Assembly (NCBI RefSeq): GCF_009806575.1
Contig: NZ_CP047095.1
Span: forward strand, 1,864,001-1,928,000
Reading direction: 5' to 3'
Length of the DNA stretch: 64,000 nt
Origin: Rossellomorea marisflavi
GTDB taxonomy: Bacteria; Bacillota; Bacilli; Bacillales; Bacillaceae_B
Positions 46,301 through 55,146 of the stretch are shown here, piece by piece. Below the pieces are notes generated by a model. That model worked only from the letters and a program-made list of their open reading frames with translations. It did no database searches and had not been told where the DNA came from. Within the stretch, counting starts at the first letter, position 1. Every line of letters starts with the position of its first letter. Both the position numbers and the translations under genes were made by a program.

Positions 46301-46868
46301 AAGGTATGAATTCCTCCTGGATCAGAAAAATGATCTCACCGAGGCAAAGGATACCCTCTATCAGGTGATCCATGAAATGGATGAAGAGATGGTGAAACGC
46401 TTCGGAGAAACGTTTGCGTCGATCCAGTCCCAATTCGGCGAAGTATTCAGGGAGTTGTTCGGCGGAGGCCGTGCAGAGCTGAAACTGACCGACCCGAAAG
46501 ATCTTCTTCGGACCGGGGTGGATATCGTGGCCCAACCGCCGGGCAAAAAACTTCAGAACCTCGGACTGATGTCGGGTGGTGAACGGGCGCTTACGGCCAT
46601 CGCCCTGCTGTTCTCCATCCTGAAGGTAAGACCGGTGCCATTCTGCATCCTGGATGAAGTGGAGGCAGCCCTCGATGAAGCAAATGTGCAGCGTTTCAGC
46701 CAGTACCTGCGCAAGTTCAGTGATGATACACAGTTCATCGTCATCACCCACCGCAAAGGGACAATGGAGGAAGCCCATGTATTGTATGGCGTGACCATGC
46801 AGGAGTCCGGGGTTTCAAAACTTGTCTCCGTGAGGCTCCAGGAAACCCAGGAGCTATTGGAGGCGTAA
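43302..46868 (+). CDS. smc: chromosome partition protein SMC
   Basis: SMC dimers with ScpA and ScpB organise and separate chromosomes. The 1188-residue protein has Walker A VVGPNGSGKSNIIDA (near residue 28), QGKVEEILNSKPEERR, two long coiled coils, the globular hinge at about residues 510-670 (GGSMTGGM marks its end), and the C-terminal signature LMSGGERALTAIALLF followed by the Walker B FCILDEVEAALDEAN. Length matches B. subtilis (1186). Confidence 0.97.
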   Translation: MFLKQLEVMGFKSFAEKISVEFVPGVTAVVGPNGSGKSNIIDAVRWVLGEQSAKSLRGSKMEDVIFGGSDSRKSLNIAEVTLVLDNEDGTLPIDYSEVSVTRRVYRSGDSEYLLNRQPCRLKDIIELFMDSGLGKEAFSIISQGKVEEILNSKPEERRTIFEEAAGVLKYKTRKKKAENKLFETQENLNRVNDILHELEGQVEPLKIQASMAKDFLEKKEELETFEVSLTVYDIEDLHKQWESLSEEFERHGSEEGDLSAVIQGKEAELSETRDKISALDESITGLQEVLLSTSEELEKLEGRKQVLVERKKNSSTNETQLKQSIVELEDQIREMKQEKERLETERTGLQVEVDESRSALKEKQNQLSLFSENIEDVIESHKSDYIEKLNQQASAKNEIQYIEQQLTQQSGRSGRLEAENEKYITQREELYRDHEKLKAELESRQIDMDQHIQSYRDEKRNLESAQAKYEKQEKTLYQAYQYLQQAKSRKEMLEEMEDDYSGFFQGVKEVLKARDGVLAGIEGAVAELISVPKKYEAAMETALSASMQHIVVGTEQDGRKAIAYLKQNQYGRATFLPMNIIKGKSLQAAQLSMLKGHPSFVGIGSDLVQYDARFERIVSNLLGHVIITEDLKGANEIAKLIQYRYRLVTLEGDVVNPGGSMTGGMVKQKKNSLLSRKTELEEMKVKLESMEEQTRTLQQSVKDLKEETAYRSKKLEELRVKGEKLRLQEQDLQSRLRENELSTKNLDERLSLYDMEKRDFSSMEERHHARREELESLLVKIGEDITALDGKIEELTRQKNSDRSSKDVLTNAISDLKAHLAGKNQQLLSVVDRLERVDSAVVESEKRLSALLDDLEWLQHQMKDNFSGEEDLTVKAKECAAQKRETSELITSRRDERSRLQQQAEEEDVKLSELKRRHKGLLNALKDEEVKINRLDVELENRLEHLRTEYMLSFEAAKEHYPLTVDIDEARKKVKLIKLALEELGTVNLGAIDEYDRVKERYEFLLDQKNDLTEAKDTLYQVIHEMDEEMVKRFGETFASIQSQFGEVFRELFGGGRAELKLTDPKDLLRTGVDIVAQPPGKKLQNLGLMSGGERALTAIALLFSILKVRPVPFCILDEVEAALDEANVQRFSQYLRKFSDDTQFIVITHRKGTMEEAHVLYGVTMQESGVSKLVSVRLQETQELLEA

Positions 46869-46921
46869 AGGCCGCGCCAAGCAGGCCGAAATGAATATCT
46901 AAAGAATGGGGTAGATGGAAC

Positions 46922-47911
46922 GTGAGTTTCTTTAAAAAGCTGAAAGACAAATTCACACAATCAAGCGACAGTGTGACGGGAAAGTTTAAAGACGGGCTGA
47001 GCAAAACCCGCAGTAACTTCACTTCGAAGGTGAATGACCTGGTCGCGAGATACCGTAAGATCGATGAGGAGTTCTTTGAAGAACTGGAAGAGATCCTCAT
47101 CGGCGCGGACGTCGGGTTTGATACGGTCATGGAGCTCATCGATGAACTGAAGCTGGAGGTCAAAAGAAGGAATATTTCTGATCCCGTAGAAGTCCAATCC
47201 GTCATTTCTGAAAAATTGGTTGATATCTATCAGGGTGATGCAGAGGTATCAAGTGATCTGAGTATCCAGGAAGGCGAACTGACTGTTCTCTTGTTCGTCG
47301 GAGTAAACGGTGTAGGGAAAACGACGACGATCGGCAAGATGGCCCATATGCTCAAGAGCGAAGGGAAGAATGTCATCCTTGCAGCAGGGGATACCTTCAG
47401 GGCCGGGGCTATCGAGCAGCTTGAAGTGTGGGGTGAGCGTGTCGGTGTACCTGTCATCAAACAGGGGGCGGGAAGTGACCCTGCAGCTGTCATGTATGAC
47501 GCTGTGCAATCGGCTAAGGCAAGGAAGGCCGACATCCTCATCTGCGATACAGCGGGACGGCTTCAGAATAAGGTCAACCTGATGAAGGAACTAGAGAAGG
47601 TCAAACGCGTCATCGAACGTGAAGTTCCGGGAGCCCCGCATGAGGTCCTGCTCGTATTGGATGCGACGACGGGTCAGAATGCCATGGTACAGGCCAAAAC
47701 GTTCAAAGAAGCCACTGATGTGTCGGGGATCGTCCTCACGAAGCTCGACGGGACAGCCAAGGGCGGGATTGTCCTTGCGATCCGGAACGAACTTGATATT
47801 CCGGTGAAATTTGTCGGCCTCGGTGAACAGATGGACGATCTGCAGCCGTTCGATGCCGAAAAATATGTATATGGCCTGTTTTCAAATGAAGTGGACAACA
47901 ATGAAGAATAA
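46922..47911 (+). CDS. ftsY: signal recognition particle receptor FtsY
   Basis: FtsY docks ribosome-SRP complexes at the membrane. The 329-residue protein has a short N domain without the long acidic A domain of E. coli, then the G domain with GVNGVGKTTTIGKMA, DTAGRLQNK and TKLDGTAKGG. It starts with GTG at 46922. Its partner ffh is two genes downstream, separated by a terminator and a new promoter. Confidence 0.96.
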   Translation: MSFFKKLKDKFTQSSDSVTGKFKDGLSKTRSNFTSKVNDLVARYRKIDEEFFEELEEILIGADVGFDTVMELIDELKLEVKRRNISDPVEVQSVISEKLVDIYQGDAEVSSDLSIQEGELTVLLFVGVNGVGKTTTIGKMAHMLKSEGKNVILAAGDTFRAGAIEQLEVWGERVGVPVIKQGAGSDPAAVMYDAVQSAKARKADILICDTAGRLQNKVNLMKELEKVKRVIEREVPGAPHEVLLVLDATTGQNAMVQAKTFKEATDVSGIVLTKLDGTAKGGIVLAIRNELDIPVKFVGLGEQMDDLQPFDAEKYVYGLFSNEVDNNEE

Positions 47912-47914
47912 AGG

Positions 47915-47947
47915 AAAGTCCGGTTGATGTTTCGACCGGACTTTTTT
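47915..47947 (+). terminator. terminator after ftsY
   Basis: AAAGTCCGGT pairs with ACCGGACTTT around a ten-base loop, with a T run at the end. Confidence 0.9.
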
Positions 47948-47981
47948 ATCCGTAAAAGCGAAAGTTTTTCATGGGGCAACC

Positions 47982-48010
47982 TTGACAAAGTCGCTTGAAA
48001 TCTGTATTCT
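47982..48010 (+). promoter_or_regulatory. promoter for ylxM-ffh
   Basis: TTGACA (47982-47987), a 17-base spacer and TATTCT (48005-48010). It lies between the ftsY terminator and ylxM, about 40 bases from the start codon. Confidence 0.7.
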
Positions 48011-48050
48011 TCATATGTAAAGGTTTTTCACTTAACAAGGAGGGATGAAC

Positions 48051-48383
48051 ATGCTGGAGAAAACGACCAGGATGAACTATCTCTACGATTTCTACCAGTC
48101 ACTACTGACTCCCAAGCAACGGAGTTATATGTCCCTTTACTATCTCGATGATTTCTCCCTCGGAGAGATTGCCGAGGAGTACAGCGTAAGCCGTCAGGCG
48201 GTCTATGATAATATCAAGCGGACTGAGGCCATGCTGGAAGAGTATGAAGAGAAACTTTTATTATTCAACAAGTTCCAAGAGCGGAATCTCATCCTGAATC
48301 GGTTGAGAAAAAGCCTTGAAGAGTCGGATATCGACTCTGCGGACTGTTTAAAACTGATTGACGACCTTGAAATTTTGGATTAG
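48051..48383 (+). CDS. ylxM: YlxM/p13-like helix-turn-helix protein of the SRP operon
   Basis: The 110-residue protein has a sigma-70 region 4-like helix-turn-helix (LSTPKQ-like start, then [25 protein letters not shown]). In other Gram-positive bacteria YlxM binds SRP components and tunes Ffh GTPase activity; that role is inferred here. AAGGAGG is seven bases before ATG 48051 but only one base from ATG 48045, so 48051 is preferred. It lies 12 bases before ffh. Confidence 0.93.
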   Translation: MLEKTTRMNYLYDFYQSLLTPKQRSYMSLYYLDDFSLGEIAEEYSVSRQAVYDNIKRTEAMLEEYEEKLLLFNKFQERNLILNRLRKSLEESDIDSADCLKLIDDLEILD

Positions 48384-48395
48384 GAGGCGGCATGA

Positions 48396-49739
48396 ATGGC
48401 ATTTGAAGGATTAGCCGACCGACTGCAAGGCACAATACAGAAAATCCGCGGTAAGGGGAAGATCTCCGAAGCGGATGTTAAAGAAATGATGCGTGAGGTC
48501 CGTCTCGCCCTTTTGGAAGCAGACGTTAACTTTAAAGTGGTCAAGCAATTTGTCAAAAAAGTAAGCGAACGAGCCGTCGGGCAGGAAGTCATGAAGAGTC
48601 TGACACCGGGCCAGCAGGTCATCAAGGTGGTCAAGGAAGAACTGACCGAACTGATGGGCGGCGAGCAGAGTCAGATTGCTGTCTCCAAACGCCCTCCGAC
48701 CGTCATCATGATGGTGGGACTACAGGGTGCCGGTAAGACGACGACCACCGGGAAGCTTGCGAACCTGCTTCGTAAGAAACACAATCGAAAACCTCTTCTT
48801 GTCGCGGCTGATATTTACCGTCCGGCTGCCATCAAGCAGCTCGAAACCGTCGGTAAACAGCTTGATCTGCCGGTATTCTCACTGGGAGATCAGGTCAGCC
48901 CCGTCGAAATTGCCAGACAGGCAATCGAAAAGGCGAAAGAAGAACACCATGATTATGTGCTGATCGATACGGCCGGCCGTCTTCACATCGATGAAAACCT
49001 CATGGGGGAGCTCAAGGATATCAAAGAGCTGTCAAACCCGGATGAAATCTTCCTCGTTGTCGATGCCATGACCGGTCAGGATGCCGTCAACGTAGCCGAA
49101 AGCTTCAATGAAGCCCTTGGCATCAGCGGGGTCGTCCTGACGAAGCTGGATGGGGATACCCGTGGTGGAGCGGCCCTTTCCATTCGTTCCGTCACAGAAA
49201 AGCCGATTAAATTCGTCGGTATGGGTGAGAAGATGGATGCCCTCGAGGCGTTCCATCCTGAGCGAATGGCATCAAGGATCCTCGGAATGGGTGACGTCCT
49301 CTCCCTGATCGAGAAGGCACAGGCCAACGTCGATGAAGAGAAGGCGAAGGAACTGGAGCAAAAGATGCGCACCATGTCCTTTACGTTCGATGATTTCCTC
49401 GAACAGCTCGGACAGGTGAAGCAGATGGGGCCGTTGGATGAACTCCTGAAGATGATGCCCGGCGCCAACAAGATGAAGGGGCTCGATAAGCTTCAGGTGG
49501 ATGACAAACAGATCGTCCATGTGGAAGCAATCATCCAGTCCATGAGCAAGAAAGAAAAAACCAATCCTGAAATTATCAATGCGAGCAGGCGCAAACGGAT
49601 TGCGAAAGGAAGCGGGACATCCATCCAGGAGGTCAATCGTTTGCTGAAGCAATTTGAAGATATGAAAAAAATGATGAAACAAATGAGCGGTATGCAGGGG
49701 AAAGGCAAGAAAAAGGGAATGAAATTCCCGTTCATGTAA
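48396..49739 (+). CDS. ffh: signal recognition particle protein Ffh
   Basis: Ffh binds signal peptides on nascent chains. The 447-residue product has an N domain, the G domain (GLQGAGKTTTTGKLA, DTAGRLHIDE, TKLDGDTRGG) and a methionine-rich M domain (from about residue 300), ending in the family motif with GSGTSIQEVNRLLKQFEDMKKMM. The ATG at 48396 has AGGAGGCGGC upstream. Confidence 0.97.
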   Translation: MAFEGLADRLQGTIQKIRGKGKISEADVKEMMREVRLALLEADVNFKVVKQFVKKVSERAVGQEVMKSLTPGQQVIKVVKEELTELMGGEQSQIAVSKRPPTVIMMVGLQGAGKTTTTGKLANLLRKKHNRKPLLVAADIYRPAAIKQLETVGKQLDLPVFSLGDQVSPVEIARQAIEKAKEEHHDYVLIDTAGRLHIDENLMGELKDIKELSNPDEIFLVVDAMTGQDAVNVAESFNEALGISGVVLTKLDGDTRGGAALSIRSVTEKPIKFVGMGEKMDALEAFHPERMASRILGMGDVLSLIEKAQANVDEEKAKELEQKMRTMSFTFDDFLEQLGQVKQMGPLDELLKMMPGANKMKGLDKLQVDDKQIVHVEAIIQSMSKKEKTNPEIINASRRKRIAKGSGTSIQEVNRLLKQFEDMKKMMKQMSGMQGKGKKKGMKFPFM

Positions 49740-49790
49740 CCGATCTTAGCACTTTTTTTGAAGAAAAAAAGAACTGTTAAGAAAAAACCC

Positions 49791-50130
<340 letters not shown>

Positions 50131-50142
50131 TCGACTGATTTG

Positions 50143-50376
50143 ATGAAAGATCTTATTCTGACGATTGTGAAACCCCTGGTCGACCATCCTGACGCTGTCT
50201 CGATCGAGATGGAGGAAGGACCCAATGGAATGACATACAAGCTTTCGGTGCATCCGGAAGATATGGGTAAAGTCATCGGCAAGCAAGGGCGCGTAGCAAA
50301 ATCGATTCGAACTGTGGTATACGCTGCAGCAGGATCTTCACAACAGAAGAAAATCTTCCTGGAGATTGTGGAATGA
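50143..50376 (+). CDS. khpA: KH-domain RNA-binding protein KhpA (YlqC)
   Basis: The 77-residue single KH-domain protein has the nucleic-acid-binding GxxG loop in KVIGKQGRVAKSIRTVVYAA. KhpA works with KhpB in RNA binding in Firmicutes. The start may be the ATG at 50143 (chosen) or the TTG three bases upstream; no clear ribosome binding site is seen, so coupling to rpsP, 12 bases upstream, is likely. A GACCCGG/CCGGGTC hairpin overlaps its stop. Confidence 0.92.
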   Translation: MKDLILTIVKPLVDHPDAVSIEMEEGPNGMTYKLSVHPEDMGKVIGKQGRVAKSIRTVVYAAAGSSQQKKIFLEIVE

Positions 50377-50410
50377 CCCGGTGATGACCGGGTCCCGCTT
50401 CCGGGGAACA

Positions 50411-50467
50411 AAGGACTGACCAGCCAAGGAGTGAAAGCTTGCCCCTACTTTGTCAGTCCTTTTTTTA
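50411..50467 (+). terminator. probable terminator between khpA and ylqD
   Basis: AAGGACTGAC pairs with GTCAGTCCTT across a loop of about 31 bases, followed by a T run. The large loop makes it weaker than average; read-through to rimM and trmD is expected. Confidence 0.65.
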
Positions 50468-50521
50468 TCATTCGCCGGTGTTCTTGGTGATGCGGCGGAA
50501 TCAAGGAGGAGGAGTGGCCGA

Positions 50522-50905
50522 TTGGATATCATACATAAGGTGACGGTTAAACAAATCCTGACTGAAACAAGCAAGGGGCGTCTCGTGACGCGCTATCAAG
50601 AACAGGCAGCGCAACTAGCGAAGGAATGCGATCAGCTGAGGTTCGAGATGAAGAAGATCGAACGGGCCAAGAAATATCCGTCGGAAAAGCTCAGACAGCA
50701 TTTCGATAAAGAACTGGATGAGCGTGCCGAGAAGATCAAGCTGCTGGATTTCCAGCTTGATCAGCTGGACCTTCTGCCCCTCGGAAGTGAACTGAAAGAG
50801 AAGGAAGTTCAGGGTATATCGAGGGTGCAGGTGGGTGACAATTGGAATGACGAAATCTCAAGGACGATCATCATCGAAGATGGGATTATTAAAGAAATAC
50901 GCTAA
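50522..50905 (+). CDS. ylqD: YlqD family protein
   Basis: The 127-residue product matches YlqD in position and in the pattern KVTVKQILTE, a coiled-coil centre (about residues 20-80), and LPLGSELKEKEV. Function is unknown; the name is only a family label. The TTG at 50522 is taken as start because AAGGAGGAGG lies about ten bases upstream and the homologous N-terminus begins there; the frame runs further up but through the terminator. Confidence 0.85.
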   Translation: MDIIHKVTVKQILTETSKGRLVTRYQEQAAQLAKECDQLRFEMKKIERAKKYPSEKLRQHFDKELDERAEKIKLLDFQLDQLDLLPLGSELKEKEVQGISRVQVGDNWNDEISRTIIIEDGIIKEIR

Positions 50906-50924
50906 ATGCAAGAGGTGAATGGAT

Positions 50925-51440
50925 ATGGAAAAATGGTTCAATGTCGGCAAGATTGTAAATACTCACGGGATAAAAGGGGAACTGAAAGTCCTCTCCATGA
51001 CCGATTTTCCTGAAGAGCGGTACCAAAAAGGAAATGTGCTGACCCTTTTCATCGAAGGAAGAGAGCCGAAGCCACTGACGATCGCTTCTTACCGCAGGCA
51101 CAAAAATTTCGATTTGTTGATGTTTGAAGGCTATAGTGACATCAATGAGGTGGAGGGATTCAAGCAGGGGATCCTGAAAGTCGATGAAAGTCAGCTCCAA
51201 GACCTCGATGAAGGAGAGTTCTATTTTCATGAAATCATCGGATGCGTGGTCAGGACCACGTCAGGAGATGAGCTCGGTGTCGTGAAGGAGATCCTCAGCC
51301 CCGGAGCAAATGATGTCTGGGTGGTCAAAGCTCCCCGTGGTAAAGAGCATCTCATCCCTTATATCGAGGACATTGTGAAAAAAGTCGATATTTCTCAAAA
51401 GGAAATCATCATTGAACCGATGGAAGGGCTTCTGTCATGA
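50925..51440 (+). CDS. rimM: 16S rRNA processing protein RimM
   Basis: RimM helps mature the 30S head by binding S19. The 171-residue protein has the N-terminal [19 protein letters not shown] motif and a C-terminal PRC-barrel ([34 protein letters not shown]). AGAGGTGA is six bases before the ATG at 50925; the ATG at 50919 would touch it. It overlaps trmD by four bases. Confidence 0.96.
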   Translation: MEKWFNVGKIVNTHGIKGELKVLSMTDFPEERYQKGNVLTLFIEGREPKPLTIASYRRHKNFDLLMFEGYSDINEVEGFKQGILKVDESQLQDLDEGEFYFHEIIGCVVRTTSGDELGVVKEILSPGANDVWVVKAPRGKEHLIPYIEDIVKKVDISQKEIIIEPMEGLLS

Positions 51441-52168
51441 TGAAAATCGATGTGCTGTCCCTATTCCCTTCCATGTTTGAAGGGGTATTCGGTGAATCAA
51501 TCCTGAAGAAAGCCGCTGAAAAGGAAGCCGTGAACTATCAGGTCGTCAATTTCCGCGAATTCTCGGACAACAAGCATAAGCAGGTGGATGATTATCCATA
51601 CGGTGGTGGAGCAGGAATGGTCCTCAAGCCACAGCCTGTATTCGATGCCGTCGATTCCCTGAAGGGGGATTCGAAGCCGCGTGTGATCCTCATGTGTCCT
51701 CAGGGTGAGCGATATACCCAGGCAAAGGCCGAGGAGCTTGCGCAGGAAGAGCATCTCATCTTTATCTGTGGTCACTATGAAGGGTATGATGAGCGCATCA
51801 GGGAGCATGTCGTGACGGATGAAATTTCCATCGGCGATTATGTACTGACCGGTGGAGAGCTGGGGGCCATGGTGGTGATCGATTCGGTAGTGAGGCTGAT
51901 CCCGGGAGTACTCGGGAATGAAGATTCACCTGTGCTCGATTCCTTCTCGTCAGGTCTCCTTGAGCACCCCCATTATACGAGGCCTTCTGACTTCAGGGGA
52001 ATGGTAGTCCCGCAGCCGCTGTTATCCGGTAATCATAAGCTGATTGAAGAATGGAGGGAGAAGGAGAGCTTCCGAAGGACCCTTGAGAGGCGTCCGGATC
52101 TTCTTGAAGACTACCCTCTCACCGAAAAGCAGGCAGCCATGGTGGAAGAGCTGAAAAAGTCGAAGTGA
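51437..52168 (+). CDS. trmD: tRNA (guanine-37 N1) methyltransferase
   Basis: TrmD methylates G37 next to the anticodon and prevents +1 frameshifting. The 243-residue product has the knotted SPOUT motifs [11 protein letters not shown] and [18 protein letters not shown]. The start is ATGATG overlapping the rimM stop; either Met is possible. Confidence 0.97.
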   Translation: MMKIDVLSLFPSMFEGVFGESILKKAAEKEAVNYQVVNFREFSDNKHKQVDDYPYGGGAGMVLKPQPVFDAVDSLKGDSKPRVILMCPQGERYTQAKAEELAQEEHLIFICGHYEGYDERIREHVVTDEISIGDYVLTGGELGAMVVIDSVVRLIPGVLGNEDSPVLDSFSSGLLEHPHYTRPSDFRGMVVPQPLLSGNHKLIEEWREKESFRRTLERRPDLLEDYPLTEKQAAMVEELKKSK

Positions 52169-52172
52169 CCTA

Positions 52173-52201
52173 TTGCAACGCCCAATGGTTTATGCTATTA
52201 T
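52173..52201 (+). promoter_or_regulatory. promoter for rplS
   Basis: TTGCAA (52173-52178), a 17-base spacer and TATTAT (52196-52201), starting four bases after the trmD stop. Confidence 0.65.
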
Positions 52202-52207
52202 ATTCTT

Positions 52208-52299
52208 TGTGGCTTGAGCGAAAGCTTGACCACTGATCCCGATGTTCCGCTGCAATACATCGCTTTTGTAAGAGCATCTGTTGGAAGGAGTTGAATAAG
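52208..52299 (+). ncRNA. L19 leader (candidate autoregulatory mRNA leader)
   Basis: About 90 bases lie between the promoter and rplS, and include hairpin-forming GCTTGAGCGAAAGCTTG and a distal region (CGCTTTTGTAAGAGCATCTG) before the ribosome binding site. An L19 leader is known at this position in Bacillus and relatives. I infer it from place and the foldable sequence; a covariance model search would decide. Confidence 0.5.
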
Positions 52300-52644
52300 A
52301 TGCACAAATTAATCGAAGATATTACGAAAGAACAACTTCGCTCTGATCTACCATCTTTCCGCCCTGGTGATACAGTACGCGTACACGTTAACATCGTGGA
52401 GGGTACTCGTGAACGTGTCCAGGTTTATGAAGGTGTCGTAATCAAACGCCGCGGTGGCGGTATCAGCGAAACATTCACAGTTCGTAAAATTTCTTACGGT
52501 GTAGGTGTTGAACGTACATTCCCTGTACACACACCAAAAATCGCTAAACTAGAAGTCATTCGTCGCGGTAAAGTCCGTCGTGCGAAACTTTACTACTTGC
52601 GTAACCTACGTGGTAAAAAGGCTCGGATTAAAGAAATTCGATAA
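52300..52644 (+). CDS. rplS: 50S ribosomal protein L19
   Basis: The 114-residue protein has the L19 pattern [16 protein letters not shown] and [28 protein letters not shown] lies before ATG 52300. It has its own promoter, leader and terminator, so it can be expressed apart from trmD. Confidence 0.97.
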   Translation: MHKLIEDITKEQLRSDLPSFRPGDTVRVHVNIVEGTRERVQVYEGVVIKRRGGGISETFTVRKISYGVGVERTFPVHTPKIAKLEVIRRGKVRRAKLYYLRNLRGKKARIKEIR

Positions 52645-52656
52645 TGAACGAAGAAG

Positions 52657-52686
52657 AAGGAGCTTGGAGACAAGCTCCTTTTCTTT
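52657..52686 (+). terminator. terminator after rplS
   Basis: AAGGAGCTTG pairs perfectly with CAAGCTCCTT around a GAGA loop, followed by TTCTTT. Confidence 0.88.
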
Positions 52687-52847
52687 AGGGTTTTTTTGGT
52701 CTTACTGGCGTTGGATGGACCGTTGAGCCCGTTCCTGAGGCCGGCTTTCTGTGTATTTGGAACTAAACCTCTCTTTTTTAATGAGAACGGGGTGGTTTTC
52801 TAGTAGAATAAACAAAAGATGGTATCCATACATAAGGCGGTGGGAAT

Positions 52848-53387
52848 GTGGAAAAGGAGAATAGTGAGTGGCGGGAATGGGCGAAAGCCTTGGGCATTGC
52901 GTTGATACTGGTAGTGGTAATCAGGTATTTCCTGTTCGCGCCCATCGTAGTGGACGGCCTTTCGATGACTCCGACACTCCATAATGGAGATCGCATGATC
53001 GTCAGCAAGTTCGGCACCCCTGATCGGTTTGACATCGTGGTCTTCCATGCACCAGAGCGCAAAGACTATATCAAGCGCGTGATCGGTCTGCCTGGAGATA
53101 AAATCGAATACAAAGATGATACCCTGTATATTAACGGGAAAGCATATGAAGAACCGTATTTGGAAGATAGCAGGGCCCGTCTCGAAGAAGGTCTCTTGAC
53201 GGATGATTTCACGTTGGACGAGATCATCGATCAAGAGACGGTTCCCGACGGAGAAATTTTCGTAATGGGCGATAACCGCAGATACAGCAAAGACAGCCGT
53301 CATATCGGCACAGTGCCCCTTGAAGAGGTGGTAGGCATTACAAGCGTAGTGGTATGGCCCATCAAAGACATGGGCATGGTGAAATAA
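52848..53387 (+). CDS. lepB: type I signal peptidase
   Basis: The 179-residue membrane protease removes signal peptides of secreted proteins. It has one N-terminal membrane segment (about 13-31), the catalytic Ser39 in GLSMTPTL, Lys76 in [11 protein letters not shown] and the late box [14 protein letters not shown]. Size matches the Sip-type of Gram-positive bacteria. It starts with GTG at 52848 with AAGGCGGTGG upstream. It lies between rplS and rbgA, 25 bases before the latter. Confidence 0.95.
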   Translation: MEKENSEWREWAKALGIALILVVVIRYFLFAPIVVDGLSMTPTLHNGDRMIVSKFGTPDRFDIVVFHAPERKDYIKRVIGLPGDKIEYKDDTLYINGKAYEEPYLEDSRARLEEGLLTDDFTLDEIIDQETVPDGEIFVMGDNRRYSKDSRHIGTVPLEEVVGITSVVVWPIKDMGMVK

Positions 53388-53412
53388 GCAAAGAACATTT
53401 GGAGGTGGTCAT

Positions 53413-54273
53413 ATGACCATTCAATGGTTTCCAGGCCATATGGCAAAAGCAAGAAGACAGGTAACGGAAAAGCTGAAACTCGTAGACATCGTCATTGAAC
53501 TCGTGGACGCACGCATCCCCCTGTCATCCCGAAATCCGATGATAGAGGAAATCATCGGTGAAAAGCCGAGACTAGTCCTTTTGAATAAAGCCGACATGGC
53601 GGATCCGGGTAAAACGAAGCAGTGGATTCACTATTTTGAAGAACAAGGAATCATGGCTTTAGCAGTCAATGCCCAGGCAGGAAAAGGGCTACAAGCGATC
53701 GTGAGTGGTGCGAAAGAGATCCTGAAGGCAAAATTCGACCGCATGAAGTCGAGAGGCATGCGCCCGAGGGCCATCAGGGCGATGATCGTCGGCATCCCCA
53801 ATGTAGGGAAGTCGACCCTCATCAACCGTCTCGTGAAAAAGAATATAGCCAAAACCGGGAACACACCGGGAGTAACCAAAGCCCAACAATGGATCAAAGT
53901 CGGCAAGGAATTGGAGCTCCTGGATACGCCGGGGATTCTGTGGCCGAAGTTCGAAGATCAGGAAGTAGGCTACAAGCTGGCCCTCACAGGAGCCATCAAA
54001 GATACCATCCTCAATCTGCAGGATATAGCGGTCTATGCCCTAAGGTTCCTGGAAGAAACCTATCCCGACCGTTTGGAGTCGCGATATGGGATCAAGGAGA
54101 TCCCTGAAGATGTGGTGGAAAGCTTCAATCATATCGGTGCCAAAAGGGGTTGTCTCATGGCCGGAGGAGAAATCAACTATGATAAGACGGCCGAAGTGAT
54201 CGTCAGGGATATACGGAACGTTCAACTCGGTCCCATTACGTTCGACCGTGTGGAAGTCAAGGTCGAAGATTGA
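53413..54273 (+). CDS. rbgA: ribosome biogenesis GTPase RbgA (YlqF)
   Basis: RbgA is an essential late-stage 50S assembly GTPase. The 286-residue protein has the permuted G motif order: G4 (NKADM) near residue 58, G1 ([14 protein letters not shown]) near residue 125 and G3 ([10 protein letters not shown]) near residue 172, and starts with the family sequence [21 protein letters not shown] precedes the ATG. Confidence 0.97.
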   Translation: MTIQWFPGHMAKARRQVTEKLKLVDIVIELVDARIPLSSRNPMIEEIIGEKPRLVLLNKADMADPGKTKQWIHYFEEQGIMALAVNAQAGKGLQAIVSGAKEILKAKFDRMKSRGMRPRAIRAMIVGIPNVGKSTLINRLVKKNIAKTGNTPGVTKAQQWIKVGKELELLDTPGILWPKFEDQEVGYKLALTGAIKDTILNLQDIAVYALRFLEETYPDRLESRYGIKEIPEDVVESFNHIGAKRGCLMAGGEINYDKTAEVIVRDIRNVQLGPITFDRVEVKVED

Positions 54274-54279
54274 TAAAAA

Positions 54280-54315
54280 GGCTGCAAAAGGGATGACCCT
54301 GCTGCAGTCTCTTTA
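54280..54315 (+). terminator. possible terminator between rbgA and rnhB
   Basis: GGCTGCA pairs with TGCAGTC, and the inner AGGG with CCCT around ATGA. The following CTTTAATTT is a poor T run, so termination is likely partial. Confidence 0.45.
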
Positions 54316-54358
54316 ATTTGCTGAAGATCCAACCGATATAGAGAAGAGAGGTACAACG

Positions 54359-55132
54359 ATGGAACGAATTGATATGACAGTGTCCGAGATAAAAGAAACA
54401 CTTAAACAACTGGCAGAAGATGATCCCCTCTGGGACCAACTGAAGCTCGACCCGCGCAAGGGTGTCCGTCAGTTGGTCAAAAGTGCGGAAGCCTCCCGTG
54501 AGAAAAAGGCGAAGGAGATTGCCGAGTTTACGCGCATGTCCATCCATGAAAACGAATTATGGAACGCCGGGTATGATCATATTGCCGGAATCGACGAAGT
54601 CGGAAGGGGACCACTTGCTGGGCCCGTAGTGGCCGCTGCTGTCATCCTTCCTCACGATTTCCACCTCCCGGGACTCACAGACAGCAAAAAAGTGCCGGAG
54701 CGGAAACGCGAAGCATTTTACACGACGATCATGGAGCAGTCAAAAGCGGTCGGCATCAGTATCATCGGCCCGGAAGTAATCGATGAAATCAACATTTATG
54801 AAGCAACGAAAAAAGCAATGAGTGCGGCAATAGAGGACCTTTCGGTAAAGCCTGATCACTTATTGATCGATGCCATGCCGCTTACGACACCATACCCGAG
54901 CAGATCCATCATCAAGGGAGATGCGACCAGCATCTCGATTGCGGCTGCTTCCATCATCGCGAAGGTGACAAGAGACCGTCTGATGAAGGAGTATGCCGTC
55001 ACCTATCCCGGATACGGCTTTGAAAAGAACGCGGGGTACGGTACGGCGGATCACCTGAAAGGGTTGGACCAGTACGGCGTGACACCCATACATAGAGCCA
55101 GTTTCGCACCGGTTAAAGAGAAATTGATCTAA
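54359..55132 (+). CDS. rnhB: ribonuclease HII
   Basis: RNase HII removes ribonucleotides from DNA. The 257-residue product has an N-terminal extension of about 70 residues typical of Bacillus and the catalytic motif GIDEVGRGPLAGPVVAAAV, with further acidic residues in LTDSKKV and LLIDAMPL. GAGAGGT precedes the ATG. The ylqG gene follows 14 bases later. Confidence 0.96.
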   Translation: MERIDMTVSEIKETLKQLAEDDPLWDQLKLDPRKGVRQLVKSAEASREKKAKEIAEFTRMSIHENELWNAGYDHIAGIDEVGRGPLAGPVVAAAVILPHDFHLPGLTDSKKVPERKREAFYTTIMEQSKAVGISIIGPEVIDEINIYEATKKAMSAAIEDLSVKPDHLLIDAMPLTTPYPSRSIIKGDATSISIAAASIIAKVTRDRLMKEYAVTYPGYGFEKNAGYGTADHLKGLDQYGVTPIHRASFAPVKEKLI

Positions 55133-55146
55133 AGGGAGTTGATGCT

